Source of the DNA: Fibrobacterota bacterium
GTDB lineage: Bacteria > Fibrobacterota > Chitinivibrionia > Chitinivibrionales > Chitinispirillaceae
Reading direction: 5' to 3'
NCBI GenBank assembly: GCA_023436205.1
Contig: JAEZKC010000099.1
Location: 62,001 to 126,000, forward strand
Length of the DNA: 64,000 nucleotides
Shown: positions 25,672 to 34,653 of the stretch, piece after piece
Numbering within the stretch: position 1 is the first letter of the stretch
How the letters are laid out: each line of letters begins with the position of its first letter
Notes under the pieces: model-generated
Databases searched by the model: none
Seen by the model: the letters and a program-made list of their open reading frames with translations, nothing else
Told to the model about the DNA's origin: nothing
Made by a program: the position numbers and the translations under genes

Positions 25672-26499
25672 ATGCCAATGAAACAGTACAGACCCATGAC
25701 CCCGGCTCAGAGGTACAAGTCGACCAATTTGTTCGAACAGGTCACTACAGATACCCCTTTTAAGCCGCTCTTGGTACAAAAGCCAAAGACAAACGGCCGT
25801 AACAACCGTGGTGTCATAACTGTCCGTCATAGAGGCGGAGGTCACAAGCGTTTTATAAGAGTTATTGATTTCAAGCGCGACAAGTTCAACATACCCGGTT
25901 TTGTTGAAACCATCGAGTACGATCCTAACCGTTCGGCGTTTATCGCTCTTATCAAGTATGTTGACGGTGAGCGCAGATACATTCTGGCTACTGCTAATAT
26001 GCAGGTCGGGCAGAAGATTATGTCCGGTGAGGATATTGAAATCGCTGAAGGCAACTGCATGCCTTTAAAGAATGTTCCCTTGGGAACTCAGGTGCACAAT
26101 ATCGAGATCCGGGAAAAGAAGGGTGGACAGATCGCCCGCAGTGCCGGGGCCTATGCTGAAGTGGTAGCCAAGGAAAATCAGATGGTCCAGCTCAAATTCC
26201 CTTCAAGTGAAGTGCGCAATGTGAGAGACAACTGTGTGGCGACTATCGGTCAGGTAAGTAATGGTGAACATATGAATATGGTTATAGGTTCAGCTGGTCG
26301 CATGCGCCATATGGGTTTCAGACCCAGAGTACGTGGTGTGGCCATGAACCCTGTTGATCATCCGATGGGTGGTGGAGAAGGAAAGACTTCCGGTGGAGGT
26401 CATCCGGTTTCTCCTTGGGGACAGAAAGCCAAGGGGCTCAAGACTCGCCATTCTCGCAAACCGTCAAGCAAATATATCGTACGACGCAGATCCAAGTAA
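25672..26499 (+). CDS. rplB: ribosomal protein L2 (uL2)
   Basis: 275-aa central large-subunit protein needed for subunit joining. It shows the N-terminal RNRGVITVRHRGGGHK, an SH3-like middle, and the C-terminal GVAMNPVDHPMGGGEGKT with the conserved His. The short basic tail SRKPSSKYIVRRRSK is intact. Confidence 0.98.
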   Translation: MPMKQYRPMTPAQRYKSTNLFEQVTTDTPFKPLLVQKPKTNGRNNRGVITVRHRGGGHKRFIRVIDFKRDKFNIPGFVETIEYDPNRSAFIALIKYVDGERRYILATANMQVGQKIMSGEDIEIAEGNCMPLKNVPLGTQVHNIEIREKKGGQIARSAGAYAEVVAKENQMVQLKFPSSEVRNVRDNCVATIGQVSNGEHMNMVIGSAGRMRHMGFRPRVRGVAMNPVDHPMGGGEGKTSGGGHPVSPWGQKAKGLKTRHSRKPSSKYIVRRRSK

Positions 26500-26511
26500 G
26501 AGGAACATAAT

Positions 26512-26796
26512 ATGGCTCGTTCTGTTAAAAAAGGTCCGTTTGTTGATGACCACCTGGTAAAGAAAGTTGATGATTCCAACAAGTCAGGTCAGAAAAAAGT
26601 GATCAAGACTTGGTCAAGACGTTCAACGATTCTTCCGGAGTTCGTAGGTCAGACGTTCGCAGTTCACAACGGTAACAAGTTTGTTCCCGTTTATGTTTCG
26701 GAAAATATGGTGGGACATCGTCTTGGTGAATTTTCACCTACTCGTAACTTCCGAGGTCACAGCGGGTCCAAAACGGACAAGTCAGCCAAGAAATAA
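26512..26796 (+). CDS. rpsS: ribosomal protein S19 (uS19)
   Basis: 94-aa head protein contacting the A-site tRNA. SVKKGPFVDDHLVKKV, SRRSTILPEFVG and HRLGEFSPTRNFRGH are all typical. ATG 26512 lies 13 bases after rplB. Confidence 0.97.
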   Translation: MARSVKKGPFVDDHLVKKVDDSNKSGQKKVIKTWSRRSTILPEFVGQTFAVHNGNKFVPVYVSENMVGHRLGEFSPTRNFRGHSGSKTDKSAKK

Positions 26797-26815
26797 GGCT
26801 TTTTAGGAGGAATTC

Positions 26816-27157
26816 GTGGAATCCAAGGCAAAACTGATGAACTTGCGGTCTGCGCCCAGAAAAGCACGTCTGGTTGCTGATGCAGTTCGAGGCAAGAATG
26901 TAAATGAAGCACTCAATATGCTTGAATTTGGTATACAAAAGGATGTGGCGGTTGATTTTGCCAAGCTGATCAAATCGGCAGTGGCGAATCTTCAGAACAA
27001 GCACGCTGATGCCGCAATAGAAGTTGATGGCCTGCGTATCAGGGAAATCCGGGTTGATGAAGGCCCGGTTATGAAGCGGTTTCGTCCTAGGGCTCAGGGC
27101 CGTGCTTCGCAGATTCTTAAGCGCATGTGTCATATCACCGTCACGGTTTCTAATTAA
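26816..27157 (+). CDS. rplV: ribosomal protein L22 (uL22)
   Basis: 113-aa exit-tunnel protein. It carries RSAPRKARLVADAVRG near the start and the beta-hairpin ending with PRAQGRASQILKR. GTG 26816 lies behind AGGAGG. Confidence 0.97.
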   Translation: MESKAKLMNLRSAPRKARLVADAVRGKNVNEALNMLEFGIQKDVAVDFAKLIKSAVANLQNKHADAAIEVDGLRIREIRVDEGPVMKRFRPRAQGRASQILKRMCHITVTVSN

Positions 27158-27168
27158 CAGGAGGAGTT

Positions 27169-27840
27169 GTGGGTCAGAAAACGAATCCGGTAGGCTTACG
27201 GCTGGGAATAACCAGGTCCTGGTTTTCTAACTGGTTCGCAAAGGAGCGTTTCGCAGATTATCTTTACGAAGATATTCTTATAAGAAACTATCTGAAAAAG
27301 CGTCTTGAGCATGGTGGAATTAGCGCTCTTGAAATTGAGCGTACTGCCAAACGGGTGACTGTAGGCATTCACACTTCCCGTCCTGGAATCGTGATTGGAA
27401 AGAAGGGTGAAGAGGTTGAAAGACTGAAGGGCGAGTTGCAGCATCTTACCCAGAAAGAGATCCAGATCAATATCCGGGAAGTGAAAAAGCCGGAAATGGA
27501 TTCGCAGCTTGTAGCTGACAATATTGCTCGACAGATTGAAAAACGGGTTTCCTATAAGAAAGCCACAAAGAAGGCGATTTCCACCGCGATGCGTATGGGT
27601 GCAGAGGGGATCAAAGTCATGATTTCCGGACGACTCAACGGAGCAGAAATTGCCCGAACTGAAACCTATAAAGAGGGACGTATTCCTCTTCATACCTTGC
27701 GTGCCGATATTGATTATGCAACATCGACTGCTCATACGACTTACGGATGTGTTGGTGTTAAGGTGTGGATCTGCAAGGGAGAGGTTATCGCTCGTACAGA
27801 AAAACAGGCTGGCAAAGCCGCAGAAGCTGCGCGAGCATAG
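27169..27840 (+). CDS. rpsC: ribosomal protein S3 (uS3)
   Basis: 223-aa mRNA-entry protein. The N-terminus is GQKTNPVGLRLGITR, the KH domain has IVIGKKGEEV, and the C-terminal domain has SGRLNGAEIARTE. GTG 27169 behind AGGAGG. The KA-rich tail is short. Confidence 0.97.
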   Translation: MGQKTNPVGLRLGITRSWFSNWFAKERFADYLYEDILIRNYLKKRLEHGGISALEIERTAKRVTVGIHTSRPGIVIGKKGEEVERLKGELQHLTQKEIQINIREVKKPEMDSQLVADNIARQIEKRVSYKKATKKAISTAMRMGAEGIKVMISGRLNGAEIARTETYKEGRIPLHTLRADIDYATSTAHTTYGCVGVKVWICKGEVIARTEKQAGKAAEAARA

Positions 27841-27854
27841 GAGGAAATTGAGAG

Positions 27855-28280
27855 ATGCTTTCACCGAAAAAAGTAAAATGGAGAAAAACGCAGCGGGGCA
27901 GAATGTGCGGTATGGCCACTCGTTGCAATGAGGTATCCTTCGGAGAGTTCGGTCTTCAGGCCCTTCAGGCTGGCTGGATTGATAACCGCCAGATTGAAGC
28001 TGCCCGTATAGCCATGACTCGTTTTGTCAAGCGTGGCGGTAAGATCTGGATTCGGATTTTCCCGGACAAACCTACCACTAAGCATCCTGCCGAATCTCGT
28101 ATGGGTAAGGGAAAGGGTGCACCAGAGGGATGGGTGGCGGTTGTCAGACCCGGAACTGTCATGTTCGAAATGGCCGGAGTGAAAAGTGATATAGCCAAGG
28201 AAGCCATGAGGCTTGCTGCTCAGAAACTTCCAATTCTGGCTAGGTTTGTGGAATCAGAAACACAGGGTGTGCAATCATGA
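27855..28280 (+). CDS. rplP: ribosomal protein L16 (uL16)
   Basis: 141-aa protein near the A site. It contains SFGEFGLQAL, FPDKPTTKHPAE, and GKGKGAPEGWVAVV. Its stop overlaps the rpmC start by four bases (ATGA). Confidence 0.97.
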   Translation: MLSPKKVKWRKTQRGRMCGMATRCNEVSFGEFGLQALQAGWIDNRQIEAARIAMTRFVKRGGKIWIRIFPDKPTTKHPAESRMGKGKGAPEGWVAVVRPGTVMFEMAGVKSDIAKEAMRLAAQKLPILARFVESETQGVQS

Positions 28281-28477
28281 AAGCAAAAGAGATACGGGAG
28301 CTTTCCGTTGAAGAGATTGCCAAGAAGATTGACGGCATGGAAGAAGAACTTTTTAATCTCAGATTCCAGGCTAAGATGGGTCAGCTCAGCAATCCGTTGC
28401 AGCTCCGTCTGGTTCGTCGTGATATTGCAAGGGCAAAAACAATTCTCAACGAGAAAAGCGCAACTGCACAGGCTTAA
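28277..28477 (+). CDS. rpmC: ribosomal protein L29 (uL29)
   Basis: 66-aa two-helix protein at the exit port. KAKEIRELSVEEI and LFNLRFQAKMGQL are characteristic. Translationally coupled to rplP by the ATGA overlap. Confidence 0.96.
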   Translation: MKAKEIRELSVEEIAKKIDGMEEELFNLRFQAKMGQLSNPLQLRLVRRDIARAKTILNEKSATAQA

Positions 28478-28496
28478 TCCTTAGTGCGAGGAAAGA

Positions 28497-28754
28497 ATGG
28501 CTGAAAGAAATTTAAGAAAAGAACGTGTCGGCGTAGTGGTCAGTGACAAGATGGACAAAAGTGTTGTCGTAAGTGTTGAACGTCAGCTTATCCATCCTAT
28601 TTACGGTCGTACCATACGGCTCAAGAAGCGCTATGTCGCGCATGATGAAACGAATGACTGCAAGGTGGGGGATACAGTTAAGATTATCGAGACTCGTCCT
28701 CTTTCCAAGACAAAACGCTGGCGTATTGGCGAAGTCATTGAACGGGCAAAATAA
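28497..28754 (+). CDS. rpsQ: ribosomal protein S17 (uS17)
   Basis: 85-aa early 16S-binding OB-fold protein. The sequence VGVVVSDKMDKSVVVSVER and the TRPLSKTKRWR segment are typical. It ends 56 bases before rplN, one of the wider gaps in the cluster. Confidence 0.97.
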   Translation: MAERNLRKERVGVVVSDKMDKSVVVSVERQLIHPIYGRTIRLKKRYVAHDETNDCKVGDTVKIIETRPLSKTKRWRIGEVIERAK

Positions 28755-28810
28755 AAAGTCGTTTGGCATTTTTTGACAGACGACCGAATTCAGTAAGCTG
28801 AGGAACAAAA

Positions 28811-29179
28811 ATGATACAGGTAGAGACAAAACTGAACGTGGCCGACAATTCCGGCGCAAAGAAGGTGCAGTGCATTAGAATTCTGGGCGGAACTCGTCGG
28901 CGTTATGCACGCGTGGGGGATGTCATAGTTGTAGCTGTCAAAGATGCCATTCCAAACGGAGCGGTGAAGAAGGGTGCTGTAGCCAAGGCGGTGATTGTCA
29001 GAACTGCCAAGGAATACGGACGCAAGGATGGTACATATATCCGTTTCAGCGATAATGCAGCGGTGATTATCAATGAAACTGGAGAACCCAAGGGGACACG
29101 AATCTTCGGTCCTGTGGCTCGAGAACTGCGCGAAAAGAAATTCATGCGTATCGTGTCGCTTGCACCTGAAGTACTATAA
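28811..29179 (+). CDS. rplN: ribosomal protein L14 (uL14)
   Basis: 122-aa subunit-interface protein. MIQVETKLNVADNSGAKK and GTRIFGPVARELR are diagnostic. Begins the spc part of the cluster. Confidence 0.98.
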   Translation: MIQVETKLNVADNSGAKKVQCIRILGGTRRRYARVGDVIVVAVKDAIPNGAVKKGAVAKAVIVRTAKEYGRKDGTYIRFSDNAAVIINETGEPKGTRIFGPVARELREKKFMRIVSLAPEVL

Positions 29180-29198
29180 GGTACAGGGAGAAGACGCT

Positions 29199-29516
29199 AT
29201 GTCGTTAGGATTACGCAAAAATGATGTTGTTCAGGTCATGACTGGTGAGTACAAGGGGAAAACCGGCCGGATCATCAGGGTAATTCCTGAAAAGAACAGA
29301 GCTATCGTGGAAGGTATCAATATTGTAAAACGTCACACAAAACCGAGTCCTAAAAACCAGCAGGGCGGTATCATGGAGAAGGAAGCTTCCATTCACATCT
29401 CCAATCTGATGCTTAAGTGCCCCAAAACTGGCAAGCCTACTCGGCTGGGTGTAAAGGTTTTGGAAAATGGCGAACGGGTAAGATTCTCAAAAAAGGCTAA
29501 GGAGTCGATAGAGTGA
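29199..29516 (+). CDS. rplX: ribosomal protein L24 (uL24)
   Basis: 105-aa assembly initiator with an N-terminal KOW motif (VMTGEYKGKTGRIIRV) and the loop NQQGGIMEKEASIH. ATG 29199 behind GGGAGAAG fits the family; the open frame further upstream overlaps rplN and is not expected to be translated. Overlaps rplE by four bases (GTGA). Confidence 0.96.
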   Translation: MSLGLRKNDVVQVMTGEYKGKTGRIIRVIPEKNRAIVEGINIVKRHTKPSPKNQQGGIMEKEASIHISNLMLKCPKTGKPTRLGVKVLENGERVRFSKKAKESIE

Positions 29517-30073
29517 GTACCGGAAACAAGCAGAAGCCCAGAATGAGAGTAAAGTACGATGGTCAGGTCGTGCCTGCACTCGTCAAAAGGTTCGGCTATA
29601 AGAATGTCAACGAAGTGCCGCGCCTGGAGAAAATTGTTATCAACATGGGTGTGGGTGATGCCGTATCCGACGCCAAGCTTATCGATGAGGCGGTTGCCTG
29701 CCTCAGGGATATCAGCGGTCAGAAACCGGTGGTAACCAGGGCGAAAAAGGCCATATCCAATTTCAAACTTCGTGAAAATATGCCTATCGGTGCCAAGGTT
29801 ACTCTCAGAGGCGCTCGCATGTGGGAGTTTTTCGACAGGTTGGTGGCCATTACCATTCCGCGTATTCGCGATTTCAGAGGTCTTCCCCGGAAATCATTCG
29901 ACGGGCACGGTAATTATACAATGGGTATAAAGGAACAGATAGTTTTTCTGGAAATTGACAGAGATAAGGTCTCCAAGATTTCCGGCATGGATATCTGTAT
30001 TGCCACCACAGCCAAGACAAACGAAGAGGGTTTTGGTTTGCTTGAAGAACTCGGAATGCCGTTCCGTAAATAA
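29513..30073 (+). CDS. rplE: ribosomal protein L5 (uL5)
   Basis: 186-aa central-protuberance protein that binds 5S rRNA. It has PRLEKIVINMGVGDA, KPVVTRAKKAISNFKLRE and FRGLPRKSFDGHGNY. GTG 29513 overlaps the rplX stop. Confidence 0.98.
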   Translation: MSTGNKQKPRMRVKYDGQVVPALVKRFGYKNVNEVPRLEKIVINMGVGDAVSDAKLIDEAVACLRDISGQKPVVTRAKKAISNFKLRENMPIGAKVTLRGARMWEFFDRLVAITIPRIRDFRGLPRKSFDGHGNYTMGIKEQIVFLEIDRDKVSKISGMDICIATTAKTNEEGFGLLEELGMPFRK

Positions 30074-30089
30074 TAACAGGGGGATCTAA

Positions 30090-30275
30090 GTGGCTCGTAA
30101 AGCTCTTATTGAGAAGAATAGAAAAAAACCAAAGTTTTCTACCCGTGCATACACCAGGTGCAGACGCTGCGGAAGGGCACGCGCTTTTTACCGTGACTTC
30201 GGCCTGTGTCGTCTTTGCTTCAGAGAAATGGCTCTGAGAGGTGAAATTCCAGGTGTGGTGAAAGCCAGCTGGTAG
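30090..30275 (+). CDS. rpsN: ribosomal protein S14 type Z (uS14), zinc-binding
   Basis: 61-aa short zinc form with CRRCG and CRLCF forming the four-cysteine ribbon. The longer cysteine-free form is not present here. GTG 30090 lies behind AGGGGGA. Confidence 0.97.
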   Translation: MARKALIEKNRKKPKFSTRAYTRCRRCGRARAFYRDFGLCRLCFREMALRGEIPGVVKASW

Positions 30276-30312
30276 CGAAAAACTTAAAATTACAGTATAA
30301 GGGGTTCAAGGG

Positions 30313-30708
30313 ATGTTAACAGATCAGATTGCCGACATGTTCAACAGGATTCGTAACGCTGTTCAGGCGAAGAAGCGTACGGTTGACATTCCAGCTAACA
30401 AGCTGAAGAAGGAAATCACACGCATTCTGTTTGAAAATCATTTCATCAGCAAGTATGCATTTGTGGAAGATGAAAAGCAGGGTACCATAAAGATCCTGCT
30501 CAAGTACGATGAACAGATGCGGAATTCGATTCAGGGTCTGAAGAGAGTTTCCACTCCCGGAAGAAAAAAGTATGCCGGGTCACAGGGTATCCCTAAAGTG
30601 CTTAATGGCATGGGCATAGCCATCGTGACCACATCCAAGGGAGTTATGACCGACATCGATTGTCGTAAGCTGAATGTGGGCGGTGAAGTAATCGGTCTTG
30701 TCTGGTAA
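30313..30708 (+). CDS. rpsH: ribosomal protein S8 (uS8)
   Basis: 131-aa 16S-binding protein. DQIADMFNRIRNA at the N-terminus, KRVSTPGRKKY in the middle and GIAIVTTSKGVMTD near the end are typical. Its homologue represses the spc operon in E. coli. Confidence 0.97.
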   Translation: MLTDQIADMFNRIRNAVQAKKRTVDIPANKLKKEITRILFENHFISKYAFVEDEKQGTIKILLKYDEQMRNSIQGLKRVSTPGRKKYAGSQGIPKVLNGMGIAIVTTSKGVMTDIDCRKLNVGGEVIGLVW

Positions 30709-30766
30709 TCAGGTTAGAGACGTCGCAATTAAAAGCGTGAAAACAATTATAAAGAGGAGTTGAGAC

Positions 30767-31306
30767 TTGTCTCGCATAGGAAAACTACCGGTAAAAATTC
30801 CCAGCGGTGTCCAGGTCAAGATTGACGGACAGCGTGTTGAGGTTAAGGGAGCTAAAGGGACTTTGAGCCGGGAAATCCCCAGTGAACTCAAGGTTGAGGT
30901 CAAGGAGAATGCCGTATTTGTTACTACGGCTATTGAAGCCGATAATACAAAGGCTTTGTGGGGACTTTTCCGCGTTCTTATCGATAACATGGTGGTGGGT
31001 GTTAGCAGCGGTTACAAAAAAGAGCTTGAGATTGTGGGTGTGGGCTACAAGGCTGAGCTCAAGGGCAAAGATCTCAATATTGCTGCCGGACTGTCAAATA
31101 CTGTGCTTTTTAAAGCGCGTCCCGGTTTAGATTACAAGACAGAAGGCCCGACCAAGATTGTCATTGAGGGAATAGATAAAGAGAAAGTCGGACAAGCAGC
31201 TGCAGATATCCGTAGAATCCGTCCGCCTGAACCTTACAAAGGCAAGGGAATCAGGTATTTGGGTGAGCATATCCGCAGAAAAGCCGGTAAGACAGCCGGT
31301 AAATGA
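30767..31306 (+). CDS. rplF: ribosomal protein L6 (uL6)
   Basis: 179-aa protein at the sarcin-ricin region. SRIGKLPVKIPSGV and the C-terminal RRIRPPEPYKGKGIRYLGE are diagnostic. The start is a TTG at 30767 with AAAGAGGAG upstream; no ATG or GTG is placed to encode the family N-terminus. Confidence 0.96.
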   Translation: MSRIGKLPVKIPSGVQVKIDGQRVEVKGAKGTLSREIPSELKVEVKENAVFVTTAIEADNTKALWGLFRVLIDNMVVGVSSGYKKELEIVGVGYKAELKGKDLNIAAGLSNTVLFKARPGLDYKTEGPTKIVIEGIDKEKVGQAAADIRRIRPPEPYKGKGIRYLGEHIRRKAGKTAGK

Positions 31307-31330
31307 TAGGCACTGAGGGAGTTTTATAAA

Positions 31331-31708
31331 ATGAATAGCGCAAAGCGGAGAAGTTTGGAGAGAGCACGTCGTGCAGCACGGGTTCGCAAGACCATTTCCG
31401 GTACTGCAGAACGTCCTCGTCTGTGTGTTAGACGCAGTATAAATCATATCTATGCACAGCTTATCGATGATGTCAGCGGAACAACGGTCGCTTATGCCGG
31501 AAGCCTGGGGAAGCAGTTTTCCGACAGGGTTGCGGGAAAGAGTGATCTTACCAAAACAGACGTTTCCAAGGTTGTGGGTGAGATGATTGCGGAAATGGCT
31601 GTTCAGAAGGGTGTTTCGGCTGTGGTGTTTGACAGAAAAGGGTATCTCTACCATGGGCGGGTGAAGGCCCTGGCTGAGGCGGCACGTAGCAAAGGGCTAG
31701 TTTTTTGA
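31331..31708 (+). CDS. rplR: ribosomal protein L18 (uL18)
   Basis: 125-aa 5S rRNA-binding protein. It contains RPRLCVRRSINHIYAQLIDD and ends with VKALAEAARSKGLVF. ATG 31331 follows GAGGGAG. Confidence 0.97.
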   Translation: MNSAKRRSLERARRAARVRKTISGTAERPRLCVRRSINHIYAQLIDDVSGTTVAYAGSLGKQFSDRVAGKSDLTKTDVSKVVGEMIAEMAVQKGVSAVVFDRKGYLYHGRVKALAEAARSKGLVF

Positions 31709-31732
31709 GGATGGTGGAAAGGGGTTGTTCCT

Positions 31733-32230
31733 TTGAACAGTGAAGAGATAATCACAGGCGGCGCAGAGTCGCAGTTGACAGACAGGTTGGTGGCTGTAAG
31801 CCGCGTTGCTAAGGTAGTTAAAGGCGGACGCAGATTCGGTTTTAATGCTTTAGTGGCGGTTGGTGACGGCAACGGTACAATCGGTATCGGCATGGGGAAA
31901 GCTAACGATGTTACTGAAGCTATCCGCAAAGCTGTCGAGAGTGCCAAGAAAAATCTGGTGAAGGTGAGTTTGGTTGAGGGAACGATTCCTCATGAAGTTA
32001 TCGGGCACTTCGGAGCGGGAAGAATCATTCTCAAACCTGCCGCTCCCGGTACAGGTGTTATAGCTGGTGGTCCTGCCCGTGCGGTTCTTGAACTTGCGGG
32101 AGTCCATAATATCCTTACCAAGTGTTTGGGAACAACAAACGCTCACAATGTGGTAAAGGCTACGCTTGATGGGCTCAAGCAGCTTAAGACAAGGGAACAG
32201 ATCAAATCGCTGCGCCAGGTCGCGGCTTGA
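31733..32230 (+). CDS. rpsE: ribosomal protein S5 (uS5)
   Basis: 165-aa fidelity protein. VVKGGRRFGFNALVAVGDG, IGMGKANDV and AAPGTGVIAGGPARAV are the family landmarks. The start is TTG 31733, eight bases after GGAAAGGGG; no in-frame ATG or GTG lies between it and the upstream gene. Confidence 0.95.
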   Translation: MNSEEIITGGAESQLTDRLVAVSRVAKVVKGGRRFGFNALVAVGDGNGTIGIGMGKANDVTEAIRKAVESAKKNLVKVSLVEGTIPHEVIGHFGAGRIILKPAAPGTGVIAGGPARAVLELAGVHNILTKCLGTTNAHNVVKATLDGLKQLKTREQIKSLRQVAA

Positions 32231-32247
32231 GAGCGGGAGTAAGCACA

Positions 32248-32430
32248 ATGAGCAACAAGATAAAGATCACCCAGGTCAGAAGCACTATCGGAAGACTTCA
32301 GAATCAGAAGGATACGATTAAGGCACTGGGTATTTGCAAAATGAACAAGTCTGTAATCCACGATGACAACGCGATTATCCGTGGCATGGTGGAGAAGGTA
32401 AAACATCTGGTCAAGGTCGAAGAGGCTTAA
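32248..32430 (+). CDS. rpmD: ribosomal protein L30 (uL30)
   Basis: 60-aa protein. IKITQVRSTIGR and QKDTIKALGICKMNKSV are typical. ATG 32248 behind GGGAGTAAG is preferred to an upstream GTG at the end of rpsE. Confidence 0.96.
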   Translation: MSNKIKITQVRSTIGRLQNQKDTIKALGICKMNKSVIHDDNAIIRGMVEKVKHLVKVEEA

Positions 32431-32442
32431 ACGGAGAACACA

Positions 32443-32889
32443 ATGTTAAAACTCAATACTTTAAAACCTGCTGCCGGATCTCGTAAGACTACAAAGAGAC
32501 TGGGTCGTGGTACAGCCAGTGGTCAGGGCAAAACTGCTGGTCACGGAAGTAACGGCGACAAATCACGCAGTGGTTCTTATCAGAAATTTTACTTTGAGGG
32601 TGGACAAACTCCGCTTACACGCAGAATCCCCAAGATGGGTTTTCACAGTCCGTTCAAGACTGAATATCAGATCGTCAATGTGGGGGATCTGGAGAAAGCT
32701 GAAATCGAAGATAAAGAAATAAATGCAGAGGTCCTTCGTAAACTCGGTCTGATTCATGAAGTGGACAGCCCTGTAAAAATTTTGGGCAATGGTGAACTTA
32801 GTAAAGCCCTTGTATTCAAGGTAAATGCATTTTCTAAAACCGCCAAAGAAAAAATCGAAAAGGCAAATGGGAAAGCAGAGGTAATCTGA
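32443..32889 (+). CDS. rplO: ribosomal protein L15 (uL15)
   Basis: 148-aa protein with the glycine-rich N-terminus RLGRGTASGQGKTAGHGSNG, the FEGGQTPLTRRIPKMGF segment and a C-terminal KVNAFSKTAKEKIE. secY starts one base after its stop. Confidence 0.97.
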   Translation: MLKLNTLKPAAGSRKTTKRLGRGTASGQGKTAGHGSNGDKSRSGSYQKFYFEGGQTPLTRRIPKMGFHSPFKTEYQIVNVGDLEKAEIEDKEINAEVLRKLGLIHEVDSPVKILGNGELSKALVFKVNAFSKTAKEKIEKANGKAEVI

Positions 32890-32890
32890 A

Positions 32891-34207
32891 GTGCTTGAGA
32901 CTTTTCGTAATATTTTCAGGATTCCCGAGCTGAGAAAACGCATCATCTTTACACTGGTGATTGTTTTCATTTACAGACTTGGTGGACATGTCCCCACTCC
33001 GGGTGTTAACACCGAGGTGCTAAGAGAATTTTTTGCCCGCAATCAGGAGGGGCTGTTTGGCCTCTACGACATGTTTGTGGGTGGAAGTTTCCGACGGTTC
33101 ACCGTGTTTGCGCTTGGAATTATGCCCTACATTACTGCATCCATCATTATTCAGTTGATGGGTACGGTTTTTCCCTACTTTCACAAGCTTCAGAGGGAAG
33201 GAGCTGAAGGGCGTAAGAAGATTACCCAGTACACCAGATATGGTACTGTTCTCATCGGGTTAGTTCAGGCCATCGGGATTGGAATTTTCATCTCAAATGT
33301 TCAGCAGGACGGTATCTCTGCAGTGCTTCCAAACATGAGAGGCTTTCTATTCATGTTCACCACTGCTGTATCCCTGACAACGGGAACCGTACTGATAATG
33401 TGGCTGGGTGAGCAGATTACCAGTCGAGGAATCGGAAACGGAATTTCGCTAATCATTTTTATAGGTATCGTTGCTGAACTTCCGGGATCGGTTGCGGCTC
33501 AGATTACTCAAATCATGAGTGACAGCAGTCAGGTAATTATATCACTTCTGATTCTGGCGATTGTTCTGGCTATGACGGTGTTTATTGTAATCATGACTCA
33601 GGCAATGAGAAGAATACCTATTCAGACGCCCAAAAAAGTGGTCGGCACCAAGATGTATGCAGGGCAGAACACGGTACTTCCCTTGAGGCTTAACATGGCT
33701 GGAGTTATACCAATCATTTTTGCTTCTTCCATCATGACATTTCCGGGAATGATCAAGAATTTTCTCCCTGAATCCACTGCTCTGGAAGAGGTGTTCAGAT
33801 ATTTTCAGCCTGGTGGAATTCTTTATTCATTCATCTACGCGATATTAATTATATTCTTTACCTATTTTTACACGGCAATTGTTTTTAATCCTATTGACAT
33901 AGCCGATAATCTGAAGCGTCAGGGTGGATTTATTCCGGGAATCAGACCAGGGAAGAAGACCGCCGAGTTTCTTGAAAATGTGTTAACTCGGATTACTTTG
34001 CCCGGATCGGTTTTTCTGGCCATAATTGCTGTGGTACCTTTGATGTTGATGCAGGGGCTTGGGGCAAGTTTTTATTTCGGAGGTACCAGTATACTTATCG
34101 TAGTAGGTGTGGCACTGGATACTCTTCAGCAACTCGAATCTCATCTGCAGATGCGCAACTATGATGGATTTATGAAAAAGGGACGTCTGCGCGGAAGGAG
34201 ATACTAA
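32891..34207 (+). CDS. secY: preprotein translocase subunit SecY
   Basis: 438-aa, ten-span inner-membrane protein-conducting channel. It starts with RNIFRIPELRKRIIFTL, the plug region GLYDMFVGGSFRRFTVFALGI follows, and KVVGTKMYAGQNTVLPLRLN marks a cytoplasmic loop. GTG 32891. Unusually for many bacteria, adk and map do not follow; infA does. Confidence 0.97.
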   Translation: MLETFRNIFRIPELRKRIIFTLVIVFIYRLGGHVPTPGVNTEVLREFFARNQEGLFGLYDMFVGGSFRRFTVFALGIMPYITASIIIQLMGTVFPYFHKLQREGAEGRKKITQYTRYGTVLIGLVQAIGIGIFISNVQQDGISAVLPNMRGFLFMFTTAVSLTTGTVLIMWLGEQITSRGIGNGISLIIFIGIVAELPGSVAAQITQIMSDSSQVIISLLILAIVLAMTVFIVIMTQAMRRIPIQTPKKVVGTKMYAGQNTVLPLRLNMAGVIPIIFASSIMTFPGMIKNFLPESTALEEVFRYFQPGGILYSFIYAILIIFFTYFYTAIVFNPIDIADNLKRQGGFIPGIRPGKKTAEFLENVLTRITLPGSVFLAIIAVVPLMLMQGLGASFYFGGTSILIVVGVALDTLQQLESHLQMRNYDGFMKKGRLRGRRY

Positions 34208-34230
34208 TCTCTGCCGGACAGAGAGTGAAT

Positions 34231-34449
34231 ATGGCGAAAAATGATTCTATACAGGTCGAGGGCACGGTTACTGAGACATTACCCAATGCCTCTTTCAAAG
34301 TGCAGCTTGAAGGAAAGCATGAAATTCTGGCACATATTTCGGGTAAAATGCGGATGAACTACATACGTATTCTACCCGGAGACAGAGTGTTGGTGGAACT
34401 GTCGCCATATGATCTGACTCGTGGAAGAATAGTTTACAGATATAAGTGA
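34231..34449 (+). CDS. infA: translation initiation factor IF-1
   Basis: 72-aa OB-fold factor that occupies the ribosomal A site during initiation. AKNDSIQVEGTVTETLPN and SGKMRMNYIRILPGDRV are diagnostic. ATG 34231 is preferred; a GTG at 34225 would add two residues and overlap the Shine-Dalgarno GAGAG. Confidence 0.97.
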   Translation: MAKNDSIQVEGTVTETLPNASFKVQLEGKHEILAHISGKMRMNYIRILPGDRVLVELSPYDLTRGRIVYRYK

Positions 34450-34465
34450 TTCAAGGAGAAGAACT

Positions 34466-34582
34466 TTGAAAGTCAGGGCTTCAGTAAAAACTATGTGCAA
34501 AGATTGTAAGGTGATTCGCCGCAAGGGAGTGGTGAGGGTCATCTGCGCAAAGAATCCCAAGCACAAGCAGCGGCAGGGTTGA
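34466..34582 (+). CDS. rpmJ: ribosomal protein L36 (bL36)
   Basis: 38-aa zinc protein. KVRASVKTMCKDCK and CAKNPKHKQRQG provide the Cys-Cys-Cys-His ligands (Cys11, Cys14, Cys27, His33). The start is TTG 34466, seven bases after AAGGAG. It lies between infA and rpsM as usual. Confidence 0.95.
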   Translation: MKVRASVKTMCKDCKVIRRKGVVRVICAKNPKHKQRQG

Positions 34583-34653
34583 TCTGCCAACAGCGGAACA
34601 ATGTGTACACTTCAGAAATCAATTGACAACTCTTATATAGAGGGGGATTAACA

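Noticed and set aside
32891..34231. Missing adk and map read as a deletion
   Set aside because: Several phyla lack one or both at this place, and the junction looks normal, with 23 bases between secY and infA.
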